Origin: Candidatus Marimicrobium litorale
Lineage (GTDB): Bacteria > Pseudomonadota > Gammaproteobacteria > Pseudomonadales > Halieaceae
Direction of reading: 5' to 3'
NCBI RefSeq assembly: GCF_026262645.1
Contig: NZ_SHNO01000001.1
Location: 186,001 to 250,000 of the forward strand
Length of the DNA: 64,000 bases
Part shown: positions 35,092-45,200 of the stretch, in pieces
How positions within the stretch are numbered: the stretch's first letter is position 1
How the letters are laid out: every line of letters begins with the position of its first letter
Translations under genes and position numbers: made by a program
Notes under the pieces: model-generated
Told to the model about the DNA's origin: nothing
Seen by the model: the letters and a program-made list of their open reading frames with translations, nothing else
Database searches by the model: none

Positions 35092-35799
35092 TCAGGACGC
35101 TTGCTTGCGGCCTACAAAATAGCTTCCGGTATGAATGACGTAGGCCATTTTGTAGTTGCCGATAATCTTGTCCAGGTACTTCACCCAGAAAAATAGCCAC
35201 TTGAACAAATCGACATTGATACCGTAGAGAGTTTTACTGTTGAAAGAAAACAGGATAGCGAAAAAATGCACCGATAAGTGGTGCATGCTAGACGCGGGCC
35301 CGCGATCGAAGCCGCTATCGAGGCGTTCAAATGCCTCGCAAAGGATGTCTATACCTCGGTGCGAGAAACGATAATAGTCGTCGGGGTCGGCGTGGAACGG
35401 GAACATAAACGGAACGTTGATATAAACGATGCCGCCTGGTTTTAGTATTCGGTGTATCTCTGCCACTACTTTTTGAGGGTAGCGCACGTGTTCCAGAGTG
35501 CTGATAGTCACGACGCAGTCGACACTATTATCTTCGACCTCGGTCATATTATGGGCGTCGGCGACAAGGTCTACTCCGGGTCCGGCCTCGATATCGACGC
35601 AGATGACCTTGGCCCCCGCCGGAGGTAGGCCGAAGGAATAGTCGCCTCGCGCGTCCTTGGAGCCGATATCGAAAATAATTGGGTTCTCAGGCAGCATTTC
35701 GTAGGGGTTCACGGCTGCATTCCGAAACGCGTAGTAGCTGCCCGGCGGCTCTGGCAGCGTGTGATAAAGCTTTTTGAGAAAATTGACCAAAGCTGACAT
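35092..35799 (-). CDS. Class I SAM-dependent methyltransferase
   Basis: A 235-residue methyltransferase of the Methyltransf_11 type. Motif I is IFDIGSKDARGDYSFG near residues 42-57, motif II VICVDIEAGPGVDLVADAHN, and the post-motif VVTISTLEHVRYPQKVV then LKPGGIVYINVPFMFP are standard. The C-terminal 60 residues are longer than the minimal domain. It sits at the edge of the polysaccharide locus on the minus strand, so sugar O-methylation is the most likely role. Confidence 0.84.
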   Translation of the reverse strand: MSALVNFLKKLYHTLPEPPGSYYAFRNAAVNPYEMLPENPIIFDIGSKDARGDYSFGLPPAGAKVICVDIEAGPGVDLVADAHNMTEVEDNSVDCVVTISTLEHVRYPQKVVAEIHRILKPGGIVYINVPFMFPFHADPDDYYRFSHRGIDILCEAFERLDSGFDRGPASSMHHLSVHFFAILFSFNSKTLYGINVDLFKWLFFWVKYLDKIIGNYKMAYVIHTGSYFVGRKQAS

Positions 35800-36008
35800 A
35801 AAGGATTCGCTAGTTAATAGTCAGGCAGGAATGCAAGACGACGCGCAGGTGCGGAAGATCGGCTTCCGCCGTGGACGCGTCCGCGATGCTTGTGAGCAGC
35901 TAGCTTTGGAGCACTGTTTCGCGGCTTCATGTATGGCGTCTCATGCACGATGAGTTGTTCGGGAGAGCTTAAACACTCTGTCTGGTCGATGCAATAGCGT
36001 GGGCCCTG

Positions 36009-37400
36009 TCAGTCGGGATGAAAGAACTGCACACCGATGCGCCTGAGCTGGAGTGCAGACAGTTCCATGCCGGATACCGGGCTTGGGGGAGGCTCTTGAA
36101 ATTCGTGCCGCAGTTCCACCTCGAGAGTCTGGTTGTCACCGAGGCATGAGGCTGGCACGCGAATTTCACGGGAAAACGAACTCAAATTCTGCCAGCCGAA
36201 ATCTACACCGTTGATCTTTACCTGCGTTTTTGAATTGCTCTTTGTGTAGCGGCCCTTCAAAAAGACTGCAACTTCTCCGCGAGGGCGTGTCGACATCCAG
36301 AAAGGCAGTCTGAACTGCAACAGGGAAGTCTCACCAAGACTCCACGCCCCGTCGGCTATCGTCCCCCATCCAGTGGTCAGTATTCCCTGTGGAGGTCGCT
36401 GGTGGGGTCTCTTTGTCGCAAACAGCATGGGTATTACGGAGAGTGCTGTGAGCTTGCTCGCGCGCATCTCCACTCGTGCCGAAAGGCTCGACAAAGTCTC
36501 GGCGGTGGCGCAATCTGGAGATGTTTGGAAAAGCGGTGACAGTTGTGTGCCGATGATGTCGGCTATAGCGGCGTTTGATCTTTTGTAGTGCCTGCGGATA
36601 GCGCTGACTCGCTCGGGCGAAAGGAAGTAGCGTGTTCCAGGGCCTTCAGAATCCACCAGGGACTGCAGTGAGAACGATATTGTCTTCCGGCAGAGGGTCC
36701 CGCTGGACTCGTTATCGAATGTGTTTAACAGAATAGCGCTCTCCACGTCCAGACTGGGATTAGAAAAGTGCTCCACCCTGCAGAAATGATGGTCGGGGGA
36801 GAGTCCGAGGGCCGACAGGAAATCATCCACCACGCTGCCGCGCACTAGTTTGTCACGCTGAAATTCTCGCACGATGACTCGCCCCGGCTGGATAACGCGC
36901 ATCCATCGTTGCAGCATGCGTGCGTAATTGCGCGTCCCGGAGTAGCAATGCATCCGCGCGCGAATTCCCCTCGGCGACAATGCGCCTCGCTGAAAATCCT
37001 CAATAGTGATCGGGCTACCGTCTGTCTTGATCTCCTGCAAGTAACCAGTCTGCGTAATATCGGCTTGTTCCCTGAGGTAGACCAGCAACCAGACGTTATC
37101 AAGGCGGAGCGTGTTGACGAGTTTCGCTATTTCTTGCGAACTCATATAACTCATTCCCTCCCAGGACAGCAGAGCACTGTCATAGCCATGGGCCTCAGCT
37201 ATCGCTAGTTCTTTCGCCAGTTCAGACAGGTCGCGAGAATCAAGGGCGCGCAACAGTTTTGAGTGCCCGTTGTCTTTACCAAGGCCGGTCAGTGGCACAT
37301 AGACGCCCCGGTCCAGCAACCACTCCCGATTGGCGTGAACATGCATCTGTATCGCCGTTGTGCCGGTCTTGTCGGTGCCGATGTGGAGTATCAGTTTCAT
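36009..37400 (-). CDS. Sulfotransferase-like protein with C-terminal beta-sandwich-like extension
   Basis: A 463-residue protein. The opening strand-loop ILHIGTDKTGTTAIQ is a well-formed 5'-phosphosulfate loop (Lys-Thr-Gly-Thr-Thr). The first 300 residues fit a bacterial sulfotransferase, with YLREQADITQTGY as the likely 3'-phosphate strand near 105-120. The last 130 residues are rich in beta-type sequence (FRLPFWMSTRPRGEVAVFLKG, VKINGVDFGW, LEVELRH) and could be a carbohydrate-binding sandwich; this part is inferred from pattern only. It is the third sulfotransferase of the locus and its last gene. Confidence 0.75.
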   Translation of the reverse strand: MKLILHIGTDKTGTTAIQMHVHANREWLLDRGVYVPLTGLGKDNGHSKLLRALDSRDLSELAKELAIAEAHGYDSALLSWEGMSYMSSQEIAKLVNTLRLDNVWLLVYLREQADITQTGYLQEIKTDGSPITIEDFQRGALSPRGIRARMHCYSGTRNYARMLQRWMRVIQPGRVIVREFQRDKLVRGSVVDDFLSALGLSPDHHFCRVEHFSNPSLDVESAILLNTFDNESSGTLCRKTISFSLQSLVDSEGPGTRYFLSPERVSAIRRHYKRSNAAIADIIGTQLSPLFQTSPDCATAETLSSLSARVEMRASKLTALSVIPMLFATKRPHQRPPQGILTTGWGTIADGAWSLGETSLLQFRLPFWMSTRPRGEVAVFLKGRYTKSNSKTQVKINGVDFGWQNLSSFSREIRVPASCLGDNQTLEVELRHEFQEPPPSPVSGMELSALQLRRIGVQFFHPD

Positions 37401-37644
37401 TGTAAGCCCGAGGCTGGTCCTGCCGGCGGTTGTAAATTGCTCTTCTGACTTATCATAACCGACACGGCGTGTGCATCAAGCGGTGCAAGGAGACCTGCAG
37501 CCGGGTGCCCGCTCTCTTGGTCTAGACATTGCGGATGATAGGGCCACTGGGAAATCGTATCCGTAGCTGGTCGCCTGTCCGAGGAGTAACACGACGTGCT
37601 TGCTGATGTGGCGATGTCAGATTTTGAATCTGCGGAGGGGGCAG

Positions 37645-37665
37645 CCTCCCGCTGGCAGCGGGGGG
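37645..37665 (-). terminator. GC-rich hairpin directly after the YidB-like stop
   Basis: A nine-pair stem (one G-T) with a 3-base loop lies immediately after the minus-strand stop codon at 37666. No U-run follows, so it may be a Rho-independent terminator lacking the tail or an mRNA 3'-end stabiliser. Confidence 0.4.
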
Positions 37666-38082
37666 TTAACGCAAGAAAGATTTCGCAGCGCCCAGCAGTC
37701 CGTCGACGCCGCCTGCTGCCTCCAGAAGGCTGCCGCCAGCGCTCGATTTATCGACGAGTTGGGGCAGCAGTTCAGCCAGACCAGCGGCGGCCGAACCGGG
37801 GTCTATGCCAATCTGGGAAGCAAAAGCTGAAAGCTGCTCACTGCCAAGAAGAGTCTGCACGCTTTCTGCCGAGATCGGTGAATTTGCGCCGTCTCCCAGC
37901 CAGGAACCCAGAATGTCACCAAAGTCGCCCGAAGAAGCCATCTGACCAGCGATTGCGGCCAGCTCAAGGCCGCCCTGGCCATCACCCAAAAGACTGGAAA
38001 GCGCAGTCGATGCGGTATCCGCATCTATTTGCGTGCCCAATTTTTCTGACATCAGTTGAACACCGAGTTGAAGTACATCCAT
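37666..38082 (-). CDS. YidB/DUF937 family protein
   Basis: A 138-residue protein. The pattern of LSSLLGDGQGGLELAAIAGQM, FGDILGSWLGDGANSPIS and LLGSEQLSAFASQIGID is typical of the DUF937/YidB group, small helical, glycine-rich proteins of unknown function in many proteobacteria. It is unlinked to the polysaccharide locus in strand and spacing. A GC-rich hairpin abuts its stop. Confidence 0.8.
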   Translation of the reverse strand: MDVLQLGVQLMSEKLGTQIDADTASTALSSLLGDGQGGLELAAIAGQMASSGDFGDILGSWLGDGANSPISAESVQTLLGSEQLSAFASQIGIDPGSAAAGLAELLPQLVDKSSAGGSLLEAAGGVDGLLGAAKSFLR

Positions 38083-38259
38083 TGTGTAAATGCCTTTTTC
38101 TTATCAAGCCTTTTTATCCGAGGAAAAAGTGCCGATGGAGTGGCGCCTGATATTTAATCGAGTGATGCCGCACTGAGGTCTGTTTGACGTTTCGCGATTG
38201 CGGCGTACAAGTGTCGAGTGCTCACCAGAGCACTCTGAACTCTATTGAAAGTAACCGCC

Positions 38260-38715
38260 TCAGGCGCTTGTTAACTCAGAGGTGCAGTTTGGGCATCGTG
38301 TGGCCTTGAGGGAGATGCTGGTAAAGCAATGGGGACACTCCTTTTCGGTCGGATCTTCGGGTGCCTCTTCCTCTTCAGCTTGCATCTTATTGATGCTTTT
38401 TATGAGAAGGAAAACGGCGAATGCAACGATTAAAAAACTGATAACTGCGTTGATGAACACGCCGTAACTAATAAATACTGCGCCCGCTTCTTGCGCGCCG
38501 ACCAGTGTTTCGTAAGGTCCGGCAGTCGCTCCATCTTTCAAGGTGATGAAAAAGTCGGTGAAGTCGACTCCTCCGAGCAGTAAGCCGATGGGCGGCATAA
38601 TCACATCGGCGACGAGACTCTTGACGATCGTGCCAAATGCTCCACCGATGATGATACCGACTGCCATGTCGACAACATTACCCCGCATTGCGAACTTCTT
38701 GAATTCTTCGAGCAT
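38260..38715 (-). CDS. mscL: Large-conductance mechanosensitive channel
   Basis: A 151-residue MscL. The start is set at the ATG 38713-38715 because GGAG lies about 9 bp upstream and the protein then begins [20 protein letters not shown], aligning with E. coli MscL; a TTG further upstream (38730) would include the ribosome site itself. Two membrane helices flank a periplasmic loop. The C-terminal tail has a CPHC ... CPNC pair (two CxxC motifs), which is an extra zinc-ribbon-like feature seen in some MscL proteins. It opens under membrane tension to release solutes on osmotic downshock. Confidence 0.95.
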   Translation of the reverse strand: MLEEFKKFAMRGNVVDMAVGIIIGGAFGTIVKSLVADVIMPPIGLLLGGVDFTDFFITLKDGATAGPYETLVGAQEAGAVFISYGVFINAVISFLIVAFAVFLLIKSINKMQAEEEEAPEDPTEKECPHCFTSISLKATRCPNCTSELTSA

Positions 38716-38993
38716 TTTAAAAATCTCCAAACAGTAACGGCCGCCATTCAGCGAGAGGGCGATCAGGAAAAAGTAATATTGCTTATTATGTGATGCACAC
38801 GTGACCCAAGTATAGACCAGAGAATATACGTTGTGCGATCGATGAGTTGACTAATCTGGGTACATGTTGAGGGTGTGAGCGACTCATGGCGCCCTAGACG
38901 CTCGGATTAACCCTACTTTCTGTGTTGTATACGCAACAGCGGCGGAGGTTCCATCCGGCGTTTTACTGTGCTTTGGTATGAAATAATGCGGCG

Positions 38994-39755
38994 CTACCTC
39001 GATTGGCGGTTTTCAAGAAAGCTCCTGAGCCGTTTTTGCGTGGACACAGATGTCGCGGTGGTGCAAAAATCATCGACCGCCTTAGCTATGTCGTCGCGAT
39101 AGCCCCTATCACTTGCTCGAACCAGTGCTGTGCGTGCTGCGCGAATCGCGTTGGGCGGTTTACTGGCAAATACTGCAGCCATCTCTGCAGCGCTGCGCAG
39201 TAAACCCGAATCGACTGTGCATCGATTGACGAGACCGATGCGCTCCGCTTCTATAGCAGAAAATGTCCGTCCGGAAAAAAGCAACTCAAACGCCCGTGGC
39301 CGGCCAATCAGTCGAGGTAAGTGTGACAGGTGAATTGCCGGCAGTAAGCCAAGATCAATCTCAGGGTAGCCGAAGGTTGCACTTTCTGCGGCGAGAATGA
39401 GGTCACAAGAAATCGCCAGAGTCATTCCCCCGCCCCGCGCCGCGCCTCCCACTGCCGCGATAGAAGGTTTGCCCAGGCCACATTGCACGTCCCATAGCTG
39501 CACGTACAGGCGATCCAGGAAATGTCTTATTTCGTCACTGGATTTGCCTAGCAGTATTTCGATATCCAGGCCCGCGGAAAAGCGATCAGGTATGGCGCTA
39601 CTGACGATAATCGCGCGCACCGCATCATCGTCGCCAGCGGCAGTGAGTGCTGAAAGAATATCATCCAGGAACTCTATACTAAGTGCGTTAACCGGGTCTC
39701 GGTTCATGACAATATGGGCAAGATCACCGTCGACCCGGTATGTGACAGAGTTCAT
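38994..39755 (-). CDS. Enoyl-CoA hydratase/isomerase family protein
   Basis: A 253-residue crotonase-fold protein. The CoA-binding SAGLDIEILLG-type segment and the oxyanion-hole region AAVGGAARGGGMTLAISCDLILA are clear, followed by PEIDLGLLPA. The usual catalytic Glu positions cannot be checked by eye with certainty. It overlaps the CoA-transferase gene upstream by 4 bp, so the two form an operon and act on acyl-CoA together, but the substrate is unknown. Confidence 0.9.
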   Translation of the reverse strand: MNSVTYRVDGDLAHIVMNRDPVNALSIEFLDDILSALTAAGDDDAVRAIIVSSAIPDRFSAGLDIEILLGKSSDEIRHFLDRLYVQLWDVQCGLGKPSIAAVGGAARGGGMTLAISCDLILAAESATFGYPEIDLGLLPAIHLSHLPRLIGRPRAFELLFSGRTFSAIEAERIGLVNRCTVDSGLLRSAAEMAAVFASKPPNAIRAARTALVRASDRGYRDDIAKAVDDFCTTATSVSTQKRLRSFLENRQSR

Positions 39756-40954
39756 GAGGCGCTGTCGCCTTGGTAGACGAGATTGCGTTCGATGAGCTCC
39801 ATAATAGCGCCTGTGCTATAGCCGGCTTCTTCCAGTATTTCGATACTGTGTTGCCCATGCAGTGGGGGCGGAGACTCTACGGATCGCGGCTCGTTGTTGA
39901 ACATTGCCGGGAAGCCCACCAGCGGAAGGTCACCCAATGTGGGGTGATTCGTGTTGACGATCTGGCCCCTGGCCACAGTATGCGGGTGGGCGACGGTTTC
40001 ATCGAAACTGTAAATGGGGGCGCAGGGAATGCCCGCATTGCCCAGTCGTTCGAGCCAGCAGCTAATACTTTCTTTAAATAACTCTTCCTGGACCAATTCT
40101 GCGGTAACGAAATAGTTCCTAACCCGATCGGCATTGGTTTTAAGCCTGGGGTCGTTAATCCACTCCTCTCGATTGAACGCGCGGCACATTTGCTGCCATT
40201 GCGAGTCATTGCCAACGCCTACCATGATGTCACCATCGGCTGCTCGAAAAGCTTGGTAGGGCACTATAGCGGTGTTTGCCCAGCCGGTTTTGCGGGGTGG
40301 TTCACCCGTCGTAAGATAATTCTGGGCCAGATAAGACATCAGTGAAATGGCGGTATCAAGCAGTGACAGTTCCACGTGCACGCCGTTGCCTGACTGTGAG
40401 CGTTCCAACAGTGCGGCCAGAATACTACTTGCGCCAAACATCCCTGTTCCGAGATCAACCGCGGCATAACTGACGCGTGTGTGTGGGCCATCCGGCTCTC
40501 CAATAGTAGAGATGATTCCGGCAAAGGCCTGCAACATTACGTCGTAGCCGGGTAAGTCCGACAGTGGCCCGCCGCTGCCGTAACCTGTTATCTCACAGTA
40601 GATAAGTTTTTCATTAAGAGCAGACAAGGAGTTGTAATCAATCTGTAGTTTTTTCGCAGTGGAAGCCTTAAAACTCTGTATGACCACGTCAGCCTGTTTA
40701 GTCAGCGTGTGAATGATATCAAGTCCCTCGGGAGATTTGATGTCTACGGCAAGACTGCGTTTATTACGGTTAAAAGCAAGAAAAGGAGAGGATTGTCCTT
40801 CTCGTTTTGGTTCCCATGTGCGTGTATCGTCCCCGGTGTCTATTGGCTCTATCTTGATTACTTTTGCGCCAAGGTCGGAAAGTTGTTGCGAGCAAAACGG
40901 CCCGGCAAATACCTTGCTCAAGTCAAGAATGACAACGTTGCGTAGTGGCTTCAA
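39752..40954 (-). CDS. CaiB/BaiF family CoA transferase
   Basis: A 400-residue type III CoA transferase. It opens VILDLSKVFAGPFCSQQLSDLGAKVIKIE, the standard start, and has RNKRSLAVDIKSPEG, the ITGYG strand and the GYDVMLQAFAG segment that contains the catalytic Asp. The start codon is TTG with GGGAAG nearby. It is first in a two-gene operon with the crotonase; divergent from the PEP-CTERM-like gene across about 600 bp. Confidence 0.9.
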   Translation of the reverse strand: MKPLRNVVILDLSKVFAGPFCSQQLSDLGAKVIKIEPIDTGDDTRTWEPKREGQSSPFLAFNRNKRSLAVDIKSPEGLDIIHTLTKQADVVIQSFKASTAKKLQIDYNSLSALNEKLIYCEITGYGSGGPLSDLPGYDVMLQAFAGIISTIGEPDGPHTRVSYAAVDLGTGMFGASSILAALLERSQSGNGVHVELSLLDTAISLMSYLAQNYLTTGEPPRKTGWANTAIVPYQAFRAADGDIMVGVGNDSQWQQMCRAFNREEWINDPRLKTNADRVRNYFVTAELVQEELFKESISCWLERLGNAGIPCAPIYSFDETVAHPHTVARGQIVNTNHPTLGDLPLVGFPAMFNNEPRSVESPPPLHGQHSIEILEEAGYSTGAIMELIERNLVYQGDSAS

Positions 40955-41060
40955 TTTCTTCCCGGTATAAAACGGCTTCGGTAACCACAGTATATATTCC
41001 CAGCTAAGGGGTAAAGTACGATATCGAACACCAGACCTTTTAATTACGAACCGAATATTT

Positions 41061-41080
41061 ATCGCGCGGAACTGCGCGAT
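41061..41080. repeat. Inverted repeat in the divergent intergenic region
   Basis: ATCGCGC, a 6-base loop, then GCGCGAT: a perfect 7-bp stem. It may be an operator or hairpin; no U-run follows in either direction. Confidence 0.35.
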
Positions 41081-41491
41081 TACGTCTAAACATGCCTGAT
41101 CACAGAGGCGGCTTTTGCAGGTTGATAAGCAAAAGCGTGAGCGTCAACGCGAGATGTTCTTTTCGCTCGGCGATCGGGCGTGCAGCGTGTGCTTCGGTTC
41201 GGTGCAGTGCCGAGTCCTCTTGGCATTATACTGAAACGTGCAGTAACACGCGGGCGCTGGCGCAGTGCGAGGCCTGAGTCGATGTCTGCTGGCGCGAGCT
41301 CCATGCCTAACGTCAACTGTGGCCTTGCTGCAGGTAATCTGGACACCCGGTGTGCGCGAAAGTACCGGGTTAAAAAGTGTCTGCCGAGGGGTCTTGGCTG
41401 TCAGTTTTTTTTACACCGCGGCAACAAACTAGGGTTGCTACACATCGTAGAATTTAAATAATTTATATAAAACAATAGCCTATGTCATTTT

Positions 41492-41505
41492 GGTCTGTTT
41501 CTTGC
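41492..41505 (+). promoter_or_regulatory. Sigma-54 promoter upstream of the cohesin-like PEP-CTERM gene
   Basis: TTGG at the -24 element and TTGC at the -12 element with exactly ten bases between GG (41492-41493) and GC (41504-41505). It would start transcription near 41517, giving a 5' leader of about 45 bases. In XrtA genomes sigma-54 and the PrsK/PrsR pair are known to control PEP-CTERM genes, so context supports it. PrsK/PrsR are not in this window. Confidence 0.7.
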
Positions 41506-41560
41506 GTGCTTTTATCGGCTTTGGGCTGCTTGCCCGCAATAAAATAAAAAGGTGGGAATT

Positions 41561-42169
41561 GTGCCGCGTAGTCGACTCCTCAGGTCCCTCGTACTGGTAA
41601 CGATTGCCTGCAGTGGCTTACATGCCTCAATCGCACGTTCCGCACTTATTGAATTGCAGCCCAGTGCTCTGTTTGCGGGTCCGGGAGATTCCATTGCTCT
41701 CGATATAGTCGTGGGAGGCCTCGGTAGTGCGGCGCCGGACGCACTTGGAGCGTTTGATATCTCTGTAGGATTTGACGTTAGCAGCATTTCATTCACGGGA
41801 TACAGCTTGGGGAATTTCCTCGGTGACGTGGGATTGGCCGAGGCTATTGACGCCAGTGCGGGCGACATGGGCGGTGCGGTAAACGTCGCTGAGGTGAGTC
41901 TGCTCGCCGCGTCAGATCTCGACTTGCTGCAGTCTGATAGTTTTGTGTTGGCGACACTTGCCTTTGATGTCGTCAACCTCGGGCCATCGGACTTTACTCA
42001 GCTCTCTGTGTTGAGCGGGCCTTTGCTGGTAGACGCTTTCGGATCTCCACTCAGTGTGACGAGTCTGAGTGGGGCGAGCGTTCGGGGTGTATCCTCCCCG
42101 GGAACGCTTATGCTGCTGGTCGCTTCCATGCTCGGCTGGTCGATGGTTAGATACCGTCAACCGATATAG
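41561..42169 (+). CDS. Cohesin-like protein with degenerate PEP-CTERM sorting tail
   Basis: A 202-residue secreted protein from the GTG at 41561 (AAGGTG six bases upstream; the GTG at 41552 is less well placed). A Sec signal peptide covers about residues 1-28. The body (30-170) reads as a cohesin-type beta-sandwich: GDSIALDIVV, LGAFDISVGFD, FVLATLAFDVV. The C-terminus has the three-part sorting signal: a short SSPGT motif where Pro-Glu-Pro is usual, a hydrophobic helix, and a basic end (RYRQ). It should be exported and processed by the exosortase at 916. The adjacent hydrolase carries a dockerin-like module, its natural partner. Confidence 0.75.
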   Translation: MPRSRLLRSLVLVTIACSGLHASIARSALIELQPSALFAGPGDSIALDIVVGGLGSAAPDALGAFDISVGFDVSSISFTGYSLGNFLGDVGLAEAIDASAGDMGGAVNVAEVSLLAASDLDLLQSDSFVLATLAFDVVNLGPSDFTQLSVLSGPLLVDAFGSPLSVTSLSGASVRGVSSPGTLMLLVASMLGWSMVRYRQPI

Positions 42170-42249
42170 CGAAGGAAACGACAGTCGCTTACTTACCTAT
42201 CATTCACAGCCATGTCTTAGCGAGCAAGCCCCGCCTCAGGAGATAGCTC

Positions 42250-45200
42250 ATGCGATACGTACAAATCTTGGCTGCCGTAGCGGCCATCCTTTTTTCTGCG
42301 CACTCCAGCGCAATGTGCGGTGCGCCGCCGGCTCTCTCATGCGACGCTGATGGCAATGGCGATGTCAATATCGATGACATTAGCGCGATAAGCGAGGCCA
42401 ATGGCACTCTGGCTTCCGGTCCTGGTGATGTCAGAGACATCGACGGTGACGGTACGATTACTCTACTGGATGCGCGGCAATGTGTAGCGTTATGCTCCCT
42501 TAGCCAGTGTGTCGACCCGCAAGAGCGGGCCTCTGCGAGATTGGCTGTTGGCGACGATCTTCTGTCTGGACCTATTGCGCGAGGCGTTGCGGGTGACTAC
42601 GTCCTCGAAAATAGAAACCTGCGAGTCATCATCCAAAAGCCAGGTCGGCAGTGGCTGAGTATCGGTACTTTTGGCGGCAATATTATAGACGTGAGCGCGA
42701 AGGACGAGAACGGTGGCCTGCTACCGGATCATATGGAGGAGTTCGTTCTTGGGCTCAACATCGAGAACACACCAAACTATACCCAGGTGGCCATCGAAAG
42801 TGATGGCGGCGACGGTCTCCCGGCGAAAATCTGTTTTACAGGTCCGGATGATCTGTTGGAGCTGGCAAATGCGAGTTCCGCAATCGAGGCGTTCGGCGTG
42901 TCGTTACCAGCCAGTGCTGACGATCGAGACTTGCCGGTTAATATCGAGACCTGTTACAGCCTCAGGCCGGGGGCTCGCTACATAGAAATAGACACCACCC
43001 TCCATAATCTCGGCTTTGAACAGCTGGGCGTGTACATGACGGAATACCTCAATGGGTCGGGACAGGTCGAGTTCTTCCAGCCCTACGCGGGATTCGGGGA
43101 GCCCACACTCACGCCATCCTGCCCACTCGATACCTGGGTCACATGCGACTCTGAGTTCGGTGGTTCCTGCGATCAGTGCAACTACGCGGCCTATACCGGC
43201 GTCGACGGAGCCGCGGGAGTTTCCTACGGACTAATACATGAGGAGAAAGAGTCCTCTTCTTTCTCGACGGCGGGTATTAATATTTTGGTGTATGGGGCGT
43301 CTGTACTCGAGCTCATCCTGCTGGCTCCGGAACCGGAATACCAAATACCTGCCGGCGGAGAACTGTTGTTCAAGCGCTACTTCGCCGTTGGCGATGGAAC
43401 AGTCGCCAGCATCGCAGACATCCGCAATGAGTTGTTTGGGATAGAAGCTGCCGAGATAAGCGGAAGCGTGAGCAGCGGCGGACAGCCGCTTGAGGGCGCG
43501 CAAGTGGCGGCGTATCAGGTGCTGGACGCGCAGTCCTCGCCGCCGACTCTGTTTATGGCCAACCACAGTCGCACCGATGACGCCGGTAATTACCGCATGA
43601 GTTTGCCGCCCGGAGAGTATGAAGTGCGGGCAAATATGGAGGGGTATCCATTTCCTGCGGCGGGGCCGGGAATCCTGTCGGTGGCTGCCGCACCTATTGT
43701 CCAAAACTTTGACATGCCACAACCCGGTTATCTCGATGTAACGGTGATAGACCACGTGGGCCCAGGCGCCGCCAAGGTACAGTTGGTTGGTTTTGATTCC
43801 AGTCCCCCTTTGGCAAATAATATTGGCGGTAACGAGGCTGGGGTATTCGGTGATATCAGGGCAGACAGTCTCCCCTATGGGGTGGCCCAAGCACTATTTA
43901 TCGGCCGCGATGGCGTTGCTGAGCAGCTCACCGTGGAGCCCGGAGACTATCAAATAGCCGTAACCCGCGGCCCGCGTTACTCGGCGTACACCGAGAACAT
44001 TACTATTGAGGCTGGCCAGGTGACGACTGTTCAGGCAGAAATCGTCGAAGTAGTGAGCACAGCTGGATTTGTCCACGGTGATTTTCATGTGCACTCTATA
44101 GATAGCCCTGACTCCGAAGTTACGCGAGCAGAGCGCATTTCTGTCATGCTGGCGGAGGGGATCAGTTTCTTTACGCCATCGAATCACGGCGTTCGCTCGG
44201 ACTTCTTGCCTACGATTCAGTCGATGGGTGTTGCCGATCTTATTGGCGTGGCCATCAGTAGCGAAACCACAACTTTCGACTACGGGCATTTCAATAGCTG
44301 GCCGGTGACGCTGGATCCTGCCAGCATCAGCGGTGGGGCTTACGACTGGGCGGGCCCTGCCTCGCCTGGTGATGACTTTCCAGCCTACGGGAATTACAGC
44401 ATTCCCCCCGCGGAGATTTTTACCGGGCTACACGCAGATCCGATGAATAACCTGGTGCAGATTAACCATGTGGCATCATTTTTTGATAGTTCCGGACTCG
44501 CGGTTGATACGGGTACGACACCGCCGCAGTCTGCGGTTGACTTGGCGAGTCGTCGCCTCGATCCCTCAATCCCGAATGCGTTTGACAGCGGATTTGATGC
44601 CCTCGAAGTGTGGATCGGAACGAATGGCCGCGGCGGAATCATCAACGGATTTCTCGGCCAAAACGCCGGGAACTGGTTCAATCTGATCAATCAGGACCTG
44701 GTGCGTATCGGGATTGCCAATTCTGACACGCATGACTTCCGTTTTACCAAGACCTCGGCGCGTACTCTCATTCCCAGTGCGACCACTGATCCCGCCGCGC
44801 TCACGGCGGCGCCAGAAGCACTGGCGGCAACGGTATTAGCAGGTAAGGCCATTGGCACCAATGCGCCGTTTCTGTTGCTGCAGGCGAGCGGTGTGTGGCA
44901 GACCCAGGCCCAGGAAGCTGGATTGCGGCTTGACGACAATACGCTCATGCCGATTGACGTGGGTAGTGATGTGGTCTTGACGGCGATTATCAGCACGCCC
45001 GCTTGGGCCGAGGTGGATAATGTCGAGTTCTATATCAACAATCAGCCGCAGCTGACTACGAGCGCGCCGGCCAGTCCTCGCTACGGCGTGTGCGCGGACG
45101 CGCGGATAGCGGCAGGTGATGCCGGCTGGAGTGAAGTAGACGTGGTGGTTGATGCATCTGTTCAGGGTGGATCAAGGACCGATATCACCGCGACACTCCT

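Larger units (their letters stand above)
40955..41560 (+). other. Long divergent intergenic region upstream of the cohesin-like gene
   Basis: About 600 bp with no supported gene; a 93-codon frame at 41180 has no recognisable features. It holds a perfect 7-bp inverted repeat (41061-41080) and the sigma-54 promoter at 41492, listed separately. The region near 41400-41480 is AT-rich, as is common upstream of sigma-54 promoters where an activator and bending proteins bind. Confidence 0.5.

Noticed and set aside
37596-38150. 184-codon frame opposite the YidB-like gene
   Set aside because: Antisense shadow of the real gene, with Arg/Gln-rich translation typical of the opposite strand.
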